Shown here in pieces: positions 1-6,125 of a stretch of DNA of 13,705 nt. Below the pieces are notes generated by a model. The model saw only the letters and a program-made list of their open reading frames with translations, had not been told where the DNA came from and did no database searches. This stretch comes from Marivivens sp. (GTDB lineage: Bacteria > Pseudomonadota > Alphaproteobacteria > Rhodobacterales > Rhodobacteraceae), in the NCBI GenBank assembly GCA_024642185.1, contig JAHEBR010000034.1, positions 1 to 13,705 on the forward strand, written 5' to 3'. The position numbers were made by a program, and so were the translations under genes. How positions within the stretch are numbered: the stretch's first letter is position 1; every line of letters begins with the position of its first letter.

Positions 1-865
1 GATCGGCGCCATCGGCATATTGCCCCGAAAGTTCGGTCAGTGCGGCGGCGGCCTCGCCCTTGAGGATCATGTCGAAAAGATCGAGAACGCGGCCACGGTC
101 GGCCAGCCCAAGCATGGAGCGCACCTGATCGGCGGTCGTTTCCCCCGCGCCATGGCTGATCGCCTGATCGAGAAGCGAGGTCGCGTCGCGGGCCGAGCCT
201 TCGGCGGCGCGGGTGATGAGCGCGAGCGCGTCGTCGGCGATCTCGGCCCCTTCGGAGCCCGCGATCTTGCGCAGAAGGGCGATCATCACCTCAGGCTCGA
301 TCCGGCGCAGATCGAACCGCTGACAGCGCGACAGGACCGTGACCGGAACCTTGCGGATCTCGGTCGTGGCAAAGATGAACTTCACATGCGCGGGCGGCTC
401 TTCCAGCGTCTTCAAAAGCGCATTGAACGCGCTGGTCGAGAGCATGTGCACTTCGTCGATGATATAGATCTTGTAGCGCGCCGAAGCCGCCCGATAATGC
501 ACGCTGTCGATGATCTCGCGGATATCGCCCACGCCGGTGCGCGAGGCGGCGTCCATCTCCATCACGTCGACGTGGCGGCCTTCCATGATCGCCACGCAAT
601 GTTCACATTGGCCGCAAGGCTCGGTCGTCGGTCCGCCGGTGCCATCGGGGCCGATACAGTTCATGCCCTTGGCGATGATCCGCGCGGTGGTGGTTTTGCC
701 GGTGCCGCGGATGCCCGTCATGATAAACGCCTGCGCGATCCGGTCGGCGGCAAAGGCGTTCTTGAGCGTGCGGACCATCGCATCCTGCCCGACCAGATCG
801 GCAAAGGTCTCGGGCCGATACTTTCGGGCGAGAACCTGATATGGTTTGGCGGAAGTTTCGGACAT
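1..865 (-). CDS. dnaX: DNA polymerase III subunit gamma/tau, N-terminal part (cut by window edge)
   Basis: This is the clamp-loader ATPase subunit that loads the sliding clamp and links the replicase to the helicase. The 288 visible residues, read from the complement, give a complete AAA+ core. The P-loop is GIRGTGKTT (about residues 51-59). The zinc-module cysteines are C70, C84, C87 and C90. Walker B is IIDEVHM (135-141), sensor 1 is ATTE (166-169), and the SRC segment (179-181) carries the arginine finger. These are standard DnaX motifs. The ATG at 863-865 follows an AGAGAG purine run and gives the usual start MSETSAKPYQVLARKYRP. The 3' end, with the tau domains and any programmed frameshift, lies outside the window. 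A phosphatase gene is divergent, 72 bases away. The identity is certain. Confidence 0.97.
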   Translation of the reverse strand, partial: MSETSAKPYQVLARKYRPETFADLVGQDAMVRTLKNAFAADRIAQAFIMTGIRGTGKTTTARIIAKGMNCIGPDGTGGPTTEPCGQCEHCVAIMEGRHVDVMEMDAASRTGVGDIREIIDSVHYRAASARYKIYIIDEVHMLSTSAFNALLKTLEEPPAHVKFIFATTEIRKVPVTVLSRCQRFDLRRIEPEVMIALLRKIAGSEGAEIADDALALITRAAEGSARDATSLLDQAISHGAGETTADQVRSMLGLADRGRVLDLFDMILKGEAAAALTELSGQYADGAD

Positions 866-937
866 TGTGCTCTCTGGTCTGTGCTCCCGAGCAGGGTAAT
901 GGGCAGGAAGCCCAAGGTCTACCGGGAAGGAGGGGGT

Positions 938-1444
938 ATGGCCGAGTTTGTGGTTGGTGAAATCGAAGCGGGAGGCGGGCGCATTGCTATCACGCCTCTG
1001 CCCGGTCGGTCCGGCACGTTTGCGGCCGATTTTGCGCGCCTCGTGGCTTGGGATCCGGCGCTTGTCATCAGCATGACAACACTCGACGAGATGGAAAGCC
1101 GCGGGGCTGGCGGCCTTGGCCGCGATCTTGCGGCGATGGGAATCGCATGGGAGCACTTGCCGGTCATCGATTTCGGCGCACCCGCGGGCGAGGTTGAAGA
1201 GGCTTGGCCTTCGCTCTCGCTCGTCGTGCGTTCGATTCTCGTCGGGGGTGGCAAGGTGCTTGTCCATTGCCACGGCGGCTGTGGGCGTTCGGGAATGATC
1301 GCCCTGCGGCTTCTGGTCGAACTTGGCGAAGCGCCGGAGACCGCCCTCGAACGATTGCGCGGCGTTCGGCCCTGCGCTGTCGAGACAGAAGGGCAATTGG
1401 CTTGGGCGAGCCGCCCGCCTATCCTTTCCAACCTCGTCGGTTGA
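938..1444 (+). CDS. Small dual-specificity/tyrosine phosphatase-like protein
   Basis: This is a 168-residue cytoplasmic protein with a cysteine-dependent phosphatase signature. HCHGGCGRSG (residues 110-119) fits HCx5R(S/T), with nucleophile C111 and phosphate-binding R117. D78 in the upstream segment LPVIDFGAP is a candidate general acid. Length and motif fit compact dual-specificity (CDKN3/PTP-like) phosphatases. The natural substrate cannot be read from sequence. The ATG at 938 is chosen because an AAGGAGGGGG Shine-Dalgarno run sits just before it. An in-frame ATG at 899 would lengthen the protein but has no comparable site. The reading frame continues far upstream, antisense to dnaX, which I regard as a shadow. 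The 3' end overlaps rsgA tail to tail by 26 bases. No signal peptide or membrane segment is visible. Confidence 0.85.
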   Translation: MAEFVVGEIEAGGGRIAITPLPGRSGTFAADFARLVAWDPALVISMTTLDEMESRGAGGLGRDLAAMGIAWEHLPVIDFGAPAGEVEEAWPSLSLVVRSILVGGGKVLVHCHGGCGRSGMIALRLLVELGEAPETALERLRGVRPCAVETEGQLAWASRPPILSNLVG

Positions 1445-2447
1445 ACTCAGACCTTTCCTGCCCGGCTTTCGCCTTTTTCGAGAAGCGGCGATATCGGGCG
1501 TGGGCCTCATGGGCTGTCTCGGTATTGTATTTGTCTTCCCGTTGTAGCTTTTGCCAACGGGCCAGCCGGTCCGGGTCTAGGTGCCCGTCTTCGATCGCCG
1601 CAAGGATGGCGCATCCGGGTTCTGTTTCATGCTGGCAGTCGCTGAAGCGGCAGGCAGTTGTCAGCTCTGCGATATCCGCAAAGACCTGATCGATCCCGTC
1701 AGACGCATCGGTAAGACGCAATTCCCGCATACCCGGAGTGTCGATCAACCAGCCGCCCGCCAGCGTGGGCCGCAAGGAGCGCGAAGTGGTCGTGTGGCGG
1801 CCTTTCGCATCGTCCTCGCGGACATCTTGGGTCACATCGGCGATGCCGGTCAGGCTGTTCTGGATCGTCGTCTTGCCGACACCGGACGAGCCGACAAGGG
1901 CAAGGGTCTGGCCGTTCCGGCACCACGGCTCGAGCCGCGCGACATCTTCGGGATCGCAGGCATTGATGGCGATAGCATTTGCCAATGGAGAAAGGCGCTG
2001 CGCCCGGTGCCTATAGTCCTCGGCATCGGCGGCCAGATCGGCCTTGGTCAGGATGACCAGCGGCAAAGCACCCCCTGCCGCACATATCGCCAGATAACGT
2101 TCAAGCCGCGCCGGATTGAAATCGGCGTTGCAGCTGGTGACAATTCCCAGCGTATCGACGTTGGTGGCAATGATCTGGCTCTTGGATTCCTCACCCGCCG
2201 CGCGACGGCCGATCGAGGTGAGAGGGTCGAGCCGTCGCACGATCGTCGAACCCTCGTGCACGACCCAATCTCCGACAGCAAAGCGGCCGGTTTCATCGTG
2301 GCTGATGAGCGACAAGGCGCCTTCGGGCGAAATCGCCTCGAACCTGTCGCGGTGAACGGCACTAATCCGCGCCGGTGTTTCCCCGTCAGTTATCTGGGGG
2401 GCGAAGTGCGCCGACCATCCGAGGCCGGCAAGAGTGAGTTCTGTCAA
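1419..2447 (-). CDS. rsgA: Ribosome small subunit-dependent GTPase (circularly permuted)
   Basis: RsgA (YjeQ) is a GTPase that checks late assembly of the 30S subunit and is released on GTP hydrolysis. The 342 residues show the family's permuted G-motif order: TKAD (G4, 134-137), then GSSGVGKT (G1, 186-193), then DTPGM (G3, 236-240). GRHTTT (216-221) is the switch segment. The C-terminal zinc knuckle is C266, C271, H273, C279. The N-terminal OB-like domain spans about residues 20-85. The start is TTG at 2445-2447, with GAAGGG about 9 bases upstream. No ATG occurs nearby in frame, and the N-terminus LTLAGLGW looks native. A hairpin with a T run lies 26 bases before the start codon, so read-through or another control step may govern expression. 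The 3' end overlaps the phosphatase gene. Confidence 0.95.
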   Translation of the reverse strand: MTELTLAGLGWSAHFAPQITDGETPARISAVHRDRFEAISPEGALSLISHDETGRFAVGDWVVHEGSTIVRRLDPLTSIGRRAAGEESKSQIIATNVDTLGIVTSCNADFNPARLERYLAICAAGGALPLVILTKADLAADAEDYRHRAQRLSPLANAIAINACDPEDVARLEPWCRNGQTLALVGSSGVGKTTIQNSLTGIADVTQDVREDDAKGRHTTTSRSLRPTLAGGWLIDTPGMRELRLTDASDGIDQVFADIAELTTACRFSDCQHETEPGCAILAAIEDGHLDPDRLARWQKLQREDKYNTETAHEAHARYRRFSKKAKAGQERSEFNRRGWKG

Positions 2448-2473
2448 TGTAAGTTGCCCTTCGAGAACATGTG

Positions 2474-2495
2474 AAAAAGCGCCGGTCTGTGGCGC
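2474..2495 (-). terminator. Intrinsic terminator or attenuator upstream of rsgA
   Basis: Read on the minus strand, GCGCC, a 7-base loop (ACAGACC) and GGCGC form a 5-bp GC stem followed directly by TTTTT. This is the architecture of a Rho-independent terminator. It ends only 26 bases before the rsgA start codon, leaving no room for a normal promoter in between. Transcripts starting upstream must therefore pass it to express rsgA. The stem is short, so its efficiency is uncertain. Confidence 0.5.
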
Positions 2496-2534
2496 AGCGG
2501 TTCACAACGGGCGGCAGCCTGTTCTCAGGCGGCG
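2496..2534 (-). other. Two-tier stem-loop over the end of the leader ORF
   Basis: On the minus strand CGGGC pairs with GCCCG, and inside it GCCTG pairs with CAGGC around an AGAA loop. The two stems are separated by a symmetric 4x4 internal loop. The structure contains the last codons and stop of the 11-codon ORF, so a ribosome finishing that ORF would disrupt it. The interval given is approximate and extends towards the T-run hairpin. I found no simple pairing between it and the terminator arm. Confidence 0.35.
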
Positions 2535-2560
2535 GCCCGGAGGCGGGTTGCAATATCCAT
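2525..2560 (-). CDS. Possible 11-residue leader peptide upstream of rsgA
   Basis: An ATG at 2558-2560 opens an 11-codon ORF encoding MDIATRLRAAA. It is preceded by an unusually strong ribosome binding site, GGAGGAGGAGG, about 5 bases before the start. The peptide has no known function that I recognise and no run of one amino acid typical of a classical amino-acid attenuator, although arginine and alanine codons cluster at its end. The supporting evidence is context: a possible promoter upstream, a stem-loop covering its stop codon, a T-run hairpin further down, then rsgA. It could be a real leader peptide, or a chance ATG behind a purine-rich stretch. Confidence 0.35.
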   Translation of the reverse strand: MDIATRLRAAA

Positions 2561-2595
2561 GAATCCTCCTCCTCCGTTTCATCAAAGATGGCACA

Positions 2596-2624
2596 GCCTA
2601 ACCCATGGCGGGTCATTCTGCCAA
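2596..2624 (-). promoter_or_regulatory. Possible sigma-70 promoter for the rsgA leader
   Basis: On the minus strand TTGGCA (2619-2624) and TTAGGC (2596-2601) are separated by 17 bases, close to -35 and -10 elements. The -10 is weak. Transcription would start about 30 bases before the leader ORF. It lies just past the 3' end of the SRP RNA, so read-through from the SRP promoter is an alternative source of the transcript. Confidence 0.3.
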
Positions 2625-2639
2625 GAAATTAGGAAAGGT

Positions 2640-2733
2640 GAGAGGCTGGACAACGACCCAAGCGGGGCTCGTTACGGCTGCTTCCTTCCGGACCTGACCG
2701 GGTTGGCGAGGCGCTCGCCCGCGCCAACCTCTC
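2640..2733 (-). ncRNA. ffs: Signal recognition particle RNA, small bacterial (4.5S) type
   Basis: The minus strand contains the near-universal SRP domain IV core GGTCAGGTCCGGAAGGAAGC, including the GGAA tetraloop and the Ffh-binding internal loops. This RNA joins Ffh to target ribosomes making membrane proteins. I set the ends from base pairing: GAGAGGUUGG at the 5' end (2733-2724) pairs over ten positions, with one G-U, with CCAGCCUCUC at the 3' end (2649-2640). That gives about 94 nt, normal for the short alphaproteobacterial form. The 5' end also fits the predicted start from the promoter just upstream. A few unpaired bases at either end may belong to the mature RNA. No clear U-run terminator follows it. 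Confidence 0.93.
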
Positions 2734-2740
2734 GGGGGCT

Positions 2741-2769
2741 GATATAGCGATGACTACGGCAGGGTTCAA
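2741..2769 (-). promoter_or_regulatory. Promoter of the SRP RNA gene
   Basis: On the minus strand TTGAAC (-35, 2764-2769) and TATATC (-10, 2741-2746) are separated by exactly 17 bases. The predicted transcription start at about 2733 coincides with the paired 5' end of the SRP RNA. The -35 lies only 2 bases past the stop codon of the upstream cpdB-like gene. Confidence 0.6.
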
Positions 2770-2771
2770 GG

Positions 2772-4559
2772 CTAGTTGGCGGCGGGAGCGCATCGCAGCC
2801 GCTCCGACAGATCGACCTCAAAACGTTGGAGGCCGTTGCGAGCCTGACCGATGGGCCGCAGACAGCTATCTTTGGCAAGATATGGCATGATCGCTTCGTC
2901 GGCGTCGATCCAAGCAGAGGTATTGGGCTGTGGAACGAAGCGCCACACTGGTGGATTTTCGGCGGTTATCGGTCCGTTCCGCAAATAGCGCTGGATCGCC
3001 GTCGAAAGAAGATCACCGTCCTTGCATACCACCGGACAGCTGGCCAAGAGATCAAGGCCCCCTTCACCCAGCTTGTGGCTGCTGAGCGCAATGACAAAAC
3101 TGTCGTCGTCGGCAACCTCGATCCCCCTATGGCACAGATCGGTGATCCGGGGCCTCCCCGGTCTGAGGTCGATGCCGTAGGTAAGGCCATAGAGAATGTC
3201 GAAAGTGTAGAGAGGCTTGGCCGGATCAATGAGAGGCTGAAGACGCCCACCTGGACAGACGGGCAGAAATGCCAAAGCTGAATGCGTGAGCCACTGTCGC
3301 AGCTTTGCCCCCGTCGCGATGATCGCGACACAGTGATCGGGGAAAGGTGCGAGCTCATATATCTGCCGACGGCGAATCTCACCCGCTGGAAATGCGATGA
3401 GAGATTGTCTCGGGGCAATGGCAGAAAGGAGAGGTAGCTCGGCCCAAGGTGAGCCAACAAGCCGCGCCGAAACAGACCTCGCTTGAGCACCGGCAAGAAG
3501 TGCGAGGCATGGGTCTGGCCCCAGAACGGGCGTCAGACTTTGGAGTGGCGCAAGGGACGTGCCGACGACCTGATCACAGACATGCCGCGTCGCCCGATGA
3601 GCCATGTCGAGTGCTTTGACAATCGCCGGATGAGCAGTCGTTTGCGATGGCTTTGGCGAAATCAGGTCAACCTCGGAGGTCTCGATGCGCCAACGCCCGC
3701 GTTCTTGACGAAGCTCCAAAACGATTCTCCCGAGCTGGCTGCCAAATGCGCCGGGGGCGACAACCGGCTTTCCGAATATATGACCAGTGGTTGCATCGAT
3801 TCCGGGCAGCATGACCATCTGCGGGCCGGGAAAGGGTTGGTGTGTGTGGCCGGCGATGACAGCGTCGATCCCCTCGATCGCGGCGATCCGAAGAAGATTG
3901 TCCTGCCCCGAAGGGCCGGTGGTCGATATTCCGGAATGACACAAGGCCAGAACAATATCCGCCGACGCTTTGCGAAGACGCCCGAGAGCGACTTTCGCTG
4001 CCGTGACCATATCATCAATTACTAATTCGGCAGCGCCTGCGCCTGGCGGGGTCAGGCCTAGAATGCCAACGCGCAGAGAAACCTCTTGCCCCTCTGGCCC
4101 CTGAATTTGCCGCTTGAGAACGATCTCTTGCCGAAGGTTTGGCAGGCAGCCATGTGCAAGGTCGGTGAGCCGCAGATTGGCGGATAAGAAAGGAAAGTTG
4201 GCTTGTGACATGGCGACCGACAATATCGAAAGGCCATAGTCCAGTTCGTGATTGCCAACCCCCGCCGCGTCGTAGCCGGCCAGGTTCATCGCCGAGATGG
4301 CAGGATGGAGGGTCTGGGCGTTCTCGGCGGCAACATCCGCCATCGGCGTTCCCTGAAGAAAGTCACCGTTGTCGACGAGCAGTGTATTAGGATGGTCGGC
4401 CCTCAACGCTTCGATCAAGGTCGCGAGAGTAGCGAGATCGCCTGAGTGGCTCGGAATGTCGCGAAGGTAGTCGAATGGCAGGAGCCGCATATGCAGATCG
4501 GTCGTCGCAAGAATCTGCAGACTGAACGTCAGTCCTTCTTGGTGTTCTTGGTGTTCCAA
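2772..4559 (-). CDS. cpdB: CpdB-like 2',3'-cyclic-nucleotide phosphodiesterase/3'-nucleotidase without signal peptide
   Basis: This belongs to the 5'-nucleotidase/CpdB/UshA family, which hydrolyses 2',3'-cyclic nucleotides and 3'-nucleotides. The N-terminal metallophosphoesterase domain (about residues 13-300) carries TTDLH (D21, H23), VDNGDFLQGTP (62-72), GNHELDYG (102-109), LCHSG (206-210) and AGHTH (236-240). These are the expected two-metal ligands. The C-terminal 5'-nucleotidase domain (about 325-535) shows YELAPF, FDILYGLTYGIDL and SSHKLGEGG. The last is more divergent than the family's usual NNYRAxGGG. The start is TTG at 4557-4559, with GGGAGG 10 bases upstream. An in-frame stop at 4581-4583 rules out a longer N-terminus. 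The phosphoesterase domain thus begins almost at once and no signal peptide exists, although family members are usually periplasmic. At 595 residues it is otherwise full length. Confidence 0.9.
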   Translation of the reverse strand: MEHQEHQEGLTFSLQILATTDLHMRLLPFDYLRDIPSHSGDLATLATLIEALRADHPNTLLVDNGDFLQGTPMADVAAENAQTLHPAISAMNLAGYDAAGVGNHELDYGLSILSVAMSQANFPFLSANLRLTDLAHGCLPNLRQEIVLKRQIQGPEGQEVSLRVGILGLTPPGAGAAELVIDDMVTAAKVALGRLRKASADIVLALCHSGISTTGPSGQDNLLRIAAIEGIDAVIAGHTHQPFPGPQMVMLPGIDATTGHIFGKPVVAPGAFGSQLGRIVLELRQERGRWRIETSEVDLISPKPSQTTAHPAIVKALDMAHRATRHVCDQVVGTSLAPLQSLTPVLGPDPCLALLAGAQARSVSARLVGSPWAELPLLSAIAPRQSLIAFPAGEIRRRQIYELAPFPDHCVAIIATGAKLRQWLTHSALAFLPVCPGGRLQPLIDPAKPLYTFDILYGLTYGIDLRPGRPRITDLCHRGIEVADDDSFVIALSSHKLGEGGLDLLASCPVVCKDGDLLSTAIQRYLRNGPITAENPPVWRFVPQPNTSAWIDADEAIMPYLAKDSCLRPIGQARNGLQRFEVDLSERLRCAPAAN

Positions 4560-4671
4560 CCTATTTTCAGCCTCCCGCAGTCAAATTCAACCATAGGGAG
4601 AGTCTGAGGGAAAACCAGCAGTTCTATTCTTGGCGTTTGAAAAAATGCACCCGTCGTGCCAGTTCTGCCGT

Positions 4672-5640
4672 ATGGAACCAGCTCTCTCAAAAATTGCTTT
4701 TGTTGGCGCAGTCTTGGATCGCTGTGCCCAGCTTCGCGGCAAGTCCGAAGAGATTAATAGCCTGATCGCGGGCGATGACGGCGACTGTCTTGTTTTTTGG
4801 CGCGGACGCCCGCTTGTGCGCGGGGACCAGAAACAAAGACTGGCTCTTCTGCCCGGCGGCCACCCCGTCCTCAAAGACGCGGACGCCCCGCCCATCTTTC
4901 TCGGGATGTCGGAGGGCAAAGCCTATTTCGCATTTGAGCTTTCCAAATGGGTGCCTGATACGGAAGGCGAAGAAGCGACCGGCATCTTTGATCCAGGCGA
5001 GTTTCCCCATCCCGGTCTTCCGCACGATCATTTGTTTTGCGATCTCAGGGCGGTGATGACCCGGCTCTCGCCGCTTGAGGCCGAACTGGCTGCGACGGCC
5101 AAGAGCCTTTTGGTGTGGCACGCAAGCCATCGTTTCTGCTCGGCCTGCGGGACGGAAAGCCAAAGCATTCAATCGGGGTGGCAACGCAAATGCCCGGCCT
5201 GCGGGGCCATGCACTTTCCCCGTACCGATCCGGTGGTGATCATGCTGGTGACACTGGGCAACGAGGTCTTGCTCGGAAGATCGCCGGGCTGGCCCGACGG
5301 GATGTATTCGCTGCTTGCAGGCTTTATGGAGCCGGGCGAGACGATCGAGGCCGCGGTCAGGCGCGAAGTATTCGAAGAGACAGGGGTCAGGGTCGGCTCG
5401 GTTGGGCTTCTGGCGAGCCAGCCTTGGCCCTATCCAAGTTCTCTCATGATCGGCTGCCGGGGAAAGGCAATGAGCCAAGAAATCACTCTCGATCCGGTCG
5501 AGCTCGAGCACGCCCTTTGGGTGAGCCGCGAAACTCTGGTTGATGTGTTCGCAGGCCGGCACCCGGTCATTCGACCCTCACGTCGGGGATCAATCGCCCA
5601 CGCTCTGCTGCTTGATTGGCTTGCAGACCGAGCGGATTGA
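4672..5640 (+). CDS. nudC: NAD(+) diphosphatase / NADH pyrophosphatase (Nudix)
   Basis: NudC cleaves NADH to NMNH and AMP and removes NAD caps from RNA. The 322 residues contain the NudC-type zinc ribbon (C156, C159, C174, C177). They also hold a perfect Nudix box from G217 to V239 (Gx5Ex7REUxEExGU, with E223, R231, E232, E235, E236) and the NudC signature SQPWPYPSS (249-257). I chose the ATG at 4672 because its N-terminus (MEPALSKIAF, then the LDR motif) has the length I would expect for relatives. In-frame alternatives are ATG 4645 and TTG 4630, which would add a CQFC segment. None has a good Shine-Dalgarno sequence, so the start is uncertain. It is divergent from the cpdB-like gene and lies 35 bases before the SRPBCC gene, probably cotranscribed. 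Confidence 0.95.
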   Translation: MEPALSKIAFVGAVLDRCAQLRGKSEEINSLIAGDDGDCLVFWRGRPLVRGDQKQRLALLPGGHPVLKDADAPPIFLGMSEGKAYFAFELSKWVPDTEGEEATGIFDPGEFPHPGLPHDHLFCDLRAVMTRLSPLEAELAATAKSLLVWHASHRFCSACGTESQSIQSGWQRKCPACGAMHFPRTDPVVIMLVTLGNEVLLGRSPGWPDGMYSLLAGFMEPGETIEAAVRREVFEETGVRVGSVGLLASQPWPYPSSLMIGCRGKAMSQEITLDPVELEHALWVSRETLVDVFAGRHPVIRPSRRGSIAHALLLDWLADRAD

Positions 5641-5675
5641 CCTAAAAAGAGCCGGAAAAAGCGGAAGACAGGGCC

Positions 5676-6125
5676 ATGAAACTTAGCGCTCGCGAAGATA
5701 TCGAAGCACCAATCGACTATGTCTTTGACAAGGTAAGCGATTTTGCATTGCTCGAACGGTCCGGAATGCGACGCGGGGTTGAGGTTGTCCGAAGCGAGGC
5801 CGAAGGCAGGACAAGCTGGGATCTTGCGTTTTCGTTTCGGGGCCGACCGCGCAAGGCACTTGTCACGTTGGAGAAGGTCGAGGCTCCAAATTCGCTTGTT
5901 GCAGCGTTTTCCTCAGGTGGGCTCACCGGTCATACGGTAGTCGAGCTGATCGCGCTTTCGCGCAATCGGACCCGTCTTTCCATATCGCTCGAGTTTGCGC
6001 CGCAGACCCTTTCTGCGCGCCTTTTGGTCCAGTCGCTACGGCTCGCGAAAATGACCATCTCGCGCCGGTTCAAGGCTCGCGTCGCCGATATCGCCGAGGA
6101 AATCGAAGAAGGCCACCGCGGCTGA
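5676..6125 (+). CDS. SRPBCC (START/polyketide cyclase-like) family protein
   Basis: This is a 149-residue soluble protein. It begins MKLSAREDIEAPIDYVFDKV and has the alternating strand pattern and central WDLAFSFRGRPRKALVTLEKV segment of the SRPBCC hydrophobic-pocket fold. It ends in a long helix, RRFKARVADIAEEIEEG. Such proteins bind lipids or other hydrophobic ligands; no ligand or reaction can be assigned here. The ATG at 5676 follows GGAAG about 9 bases upstream. The gene sits 35 bases behind nudC on the same strand, so cotranscription is likely. Its TGA stop abuts the stop codon of pheA on the other strand, with no bases between. No signal peptide or membrane segment is visible. Confidence 0.85.
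   Translation: MKLSAREDIEAPIDYVFDKVSDFALLERSGMRRGVEVVRSEAEGRTSWDLAFSFRGRPRKALVTLEKVEAPNSLVAAFSSGGLTGHTVVELIALSRNRTRLSISLEFAPQTLSARLLVQSLRLAKMTISRRFKARVADIAEEIEEGHRG

Noticed and set aside
20..937. A long plus-strand open frame running antisense to dnaX and joining the phosphatase frame.
   Set aside because: It has no family motifs and the opposite strand encodes a perfect DnaX AAA+ core. The strong ribosome binding site at 928-937 marks the true start of the phosphatase at 938. GC-rich genes often leave open antisense frames.
1581..2474. A 297-codon plus-strand open frame over rsgA.
   Set aside because: It is a codon-bias shadow of rsgA, whose GTPase and zinc motifs are all on the minus strand.
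2386..2616. A 76-codon minus-strand frame overlapping the start of rsgA.
   Set aside because: It has no ribosome binding site and no recognisable composition, and it crosses the hairpins and the rsgA start. The 11-codon ORF has far better translation signals.
3483..4025. A 180-codon plus-strand open frame over the cpdB-like gene.
   Set aside because: It is antisense to a complete metallophosphoesterase domain and has no motif or ribosome binding site of its own.
4687..5562. A 291-codon minus-strand open frame over nudC.
   Set aside because: The Nudix box, zinc ribbon and SQPWPYP motif on the plus strand identify nudC; the antisense frame has none.
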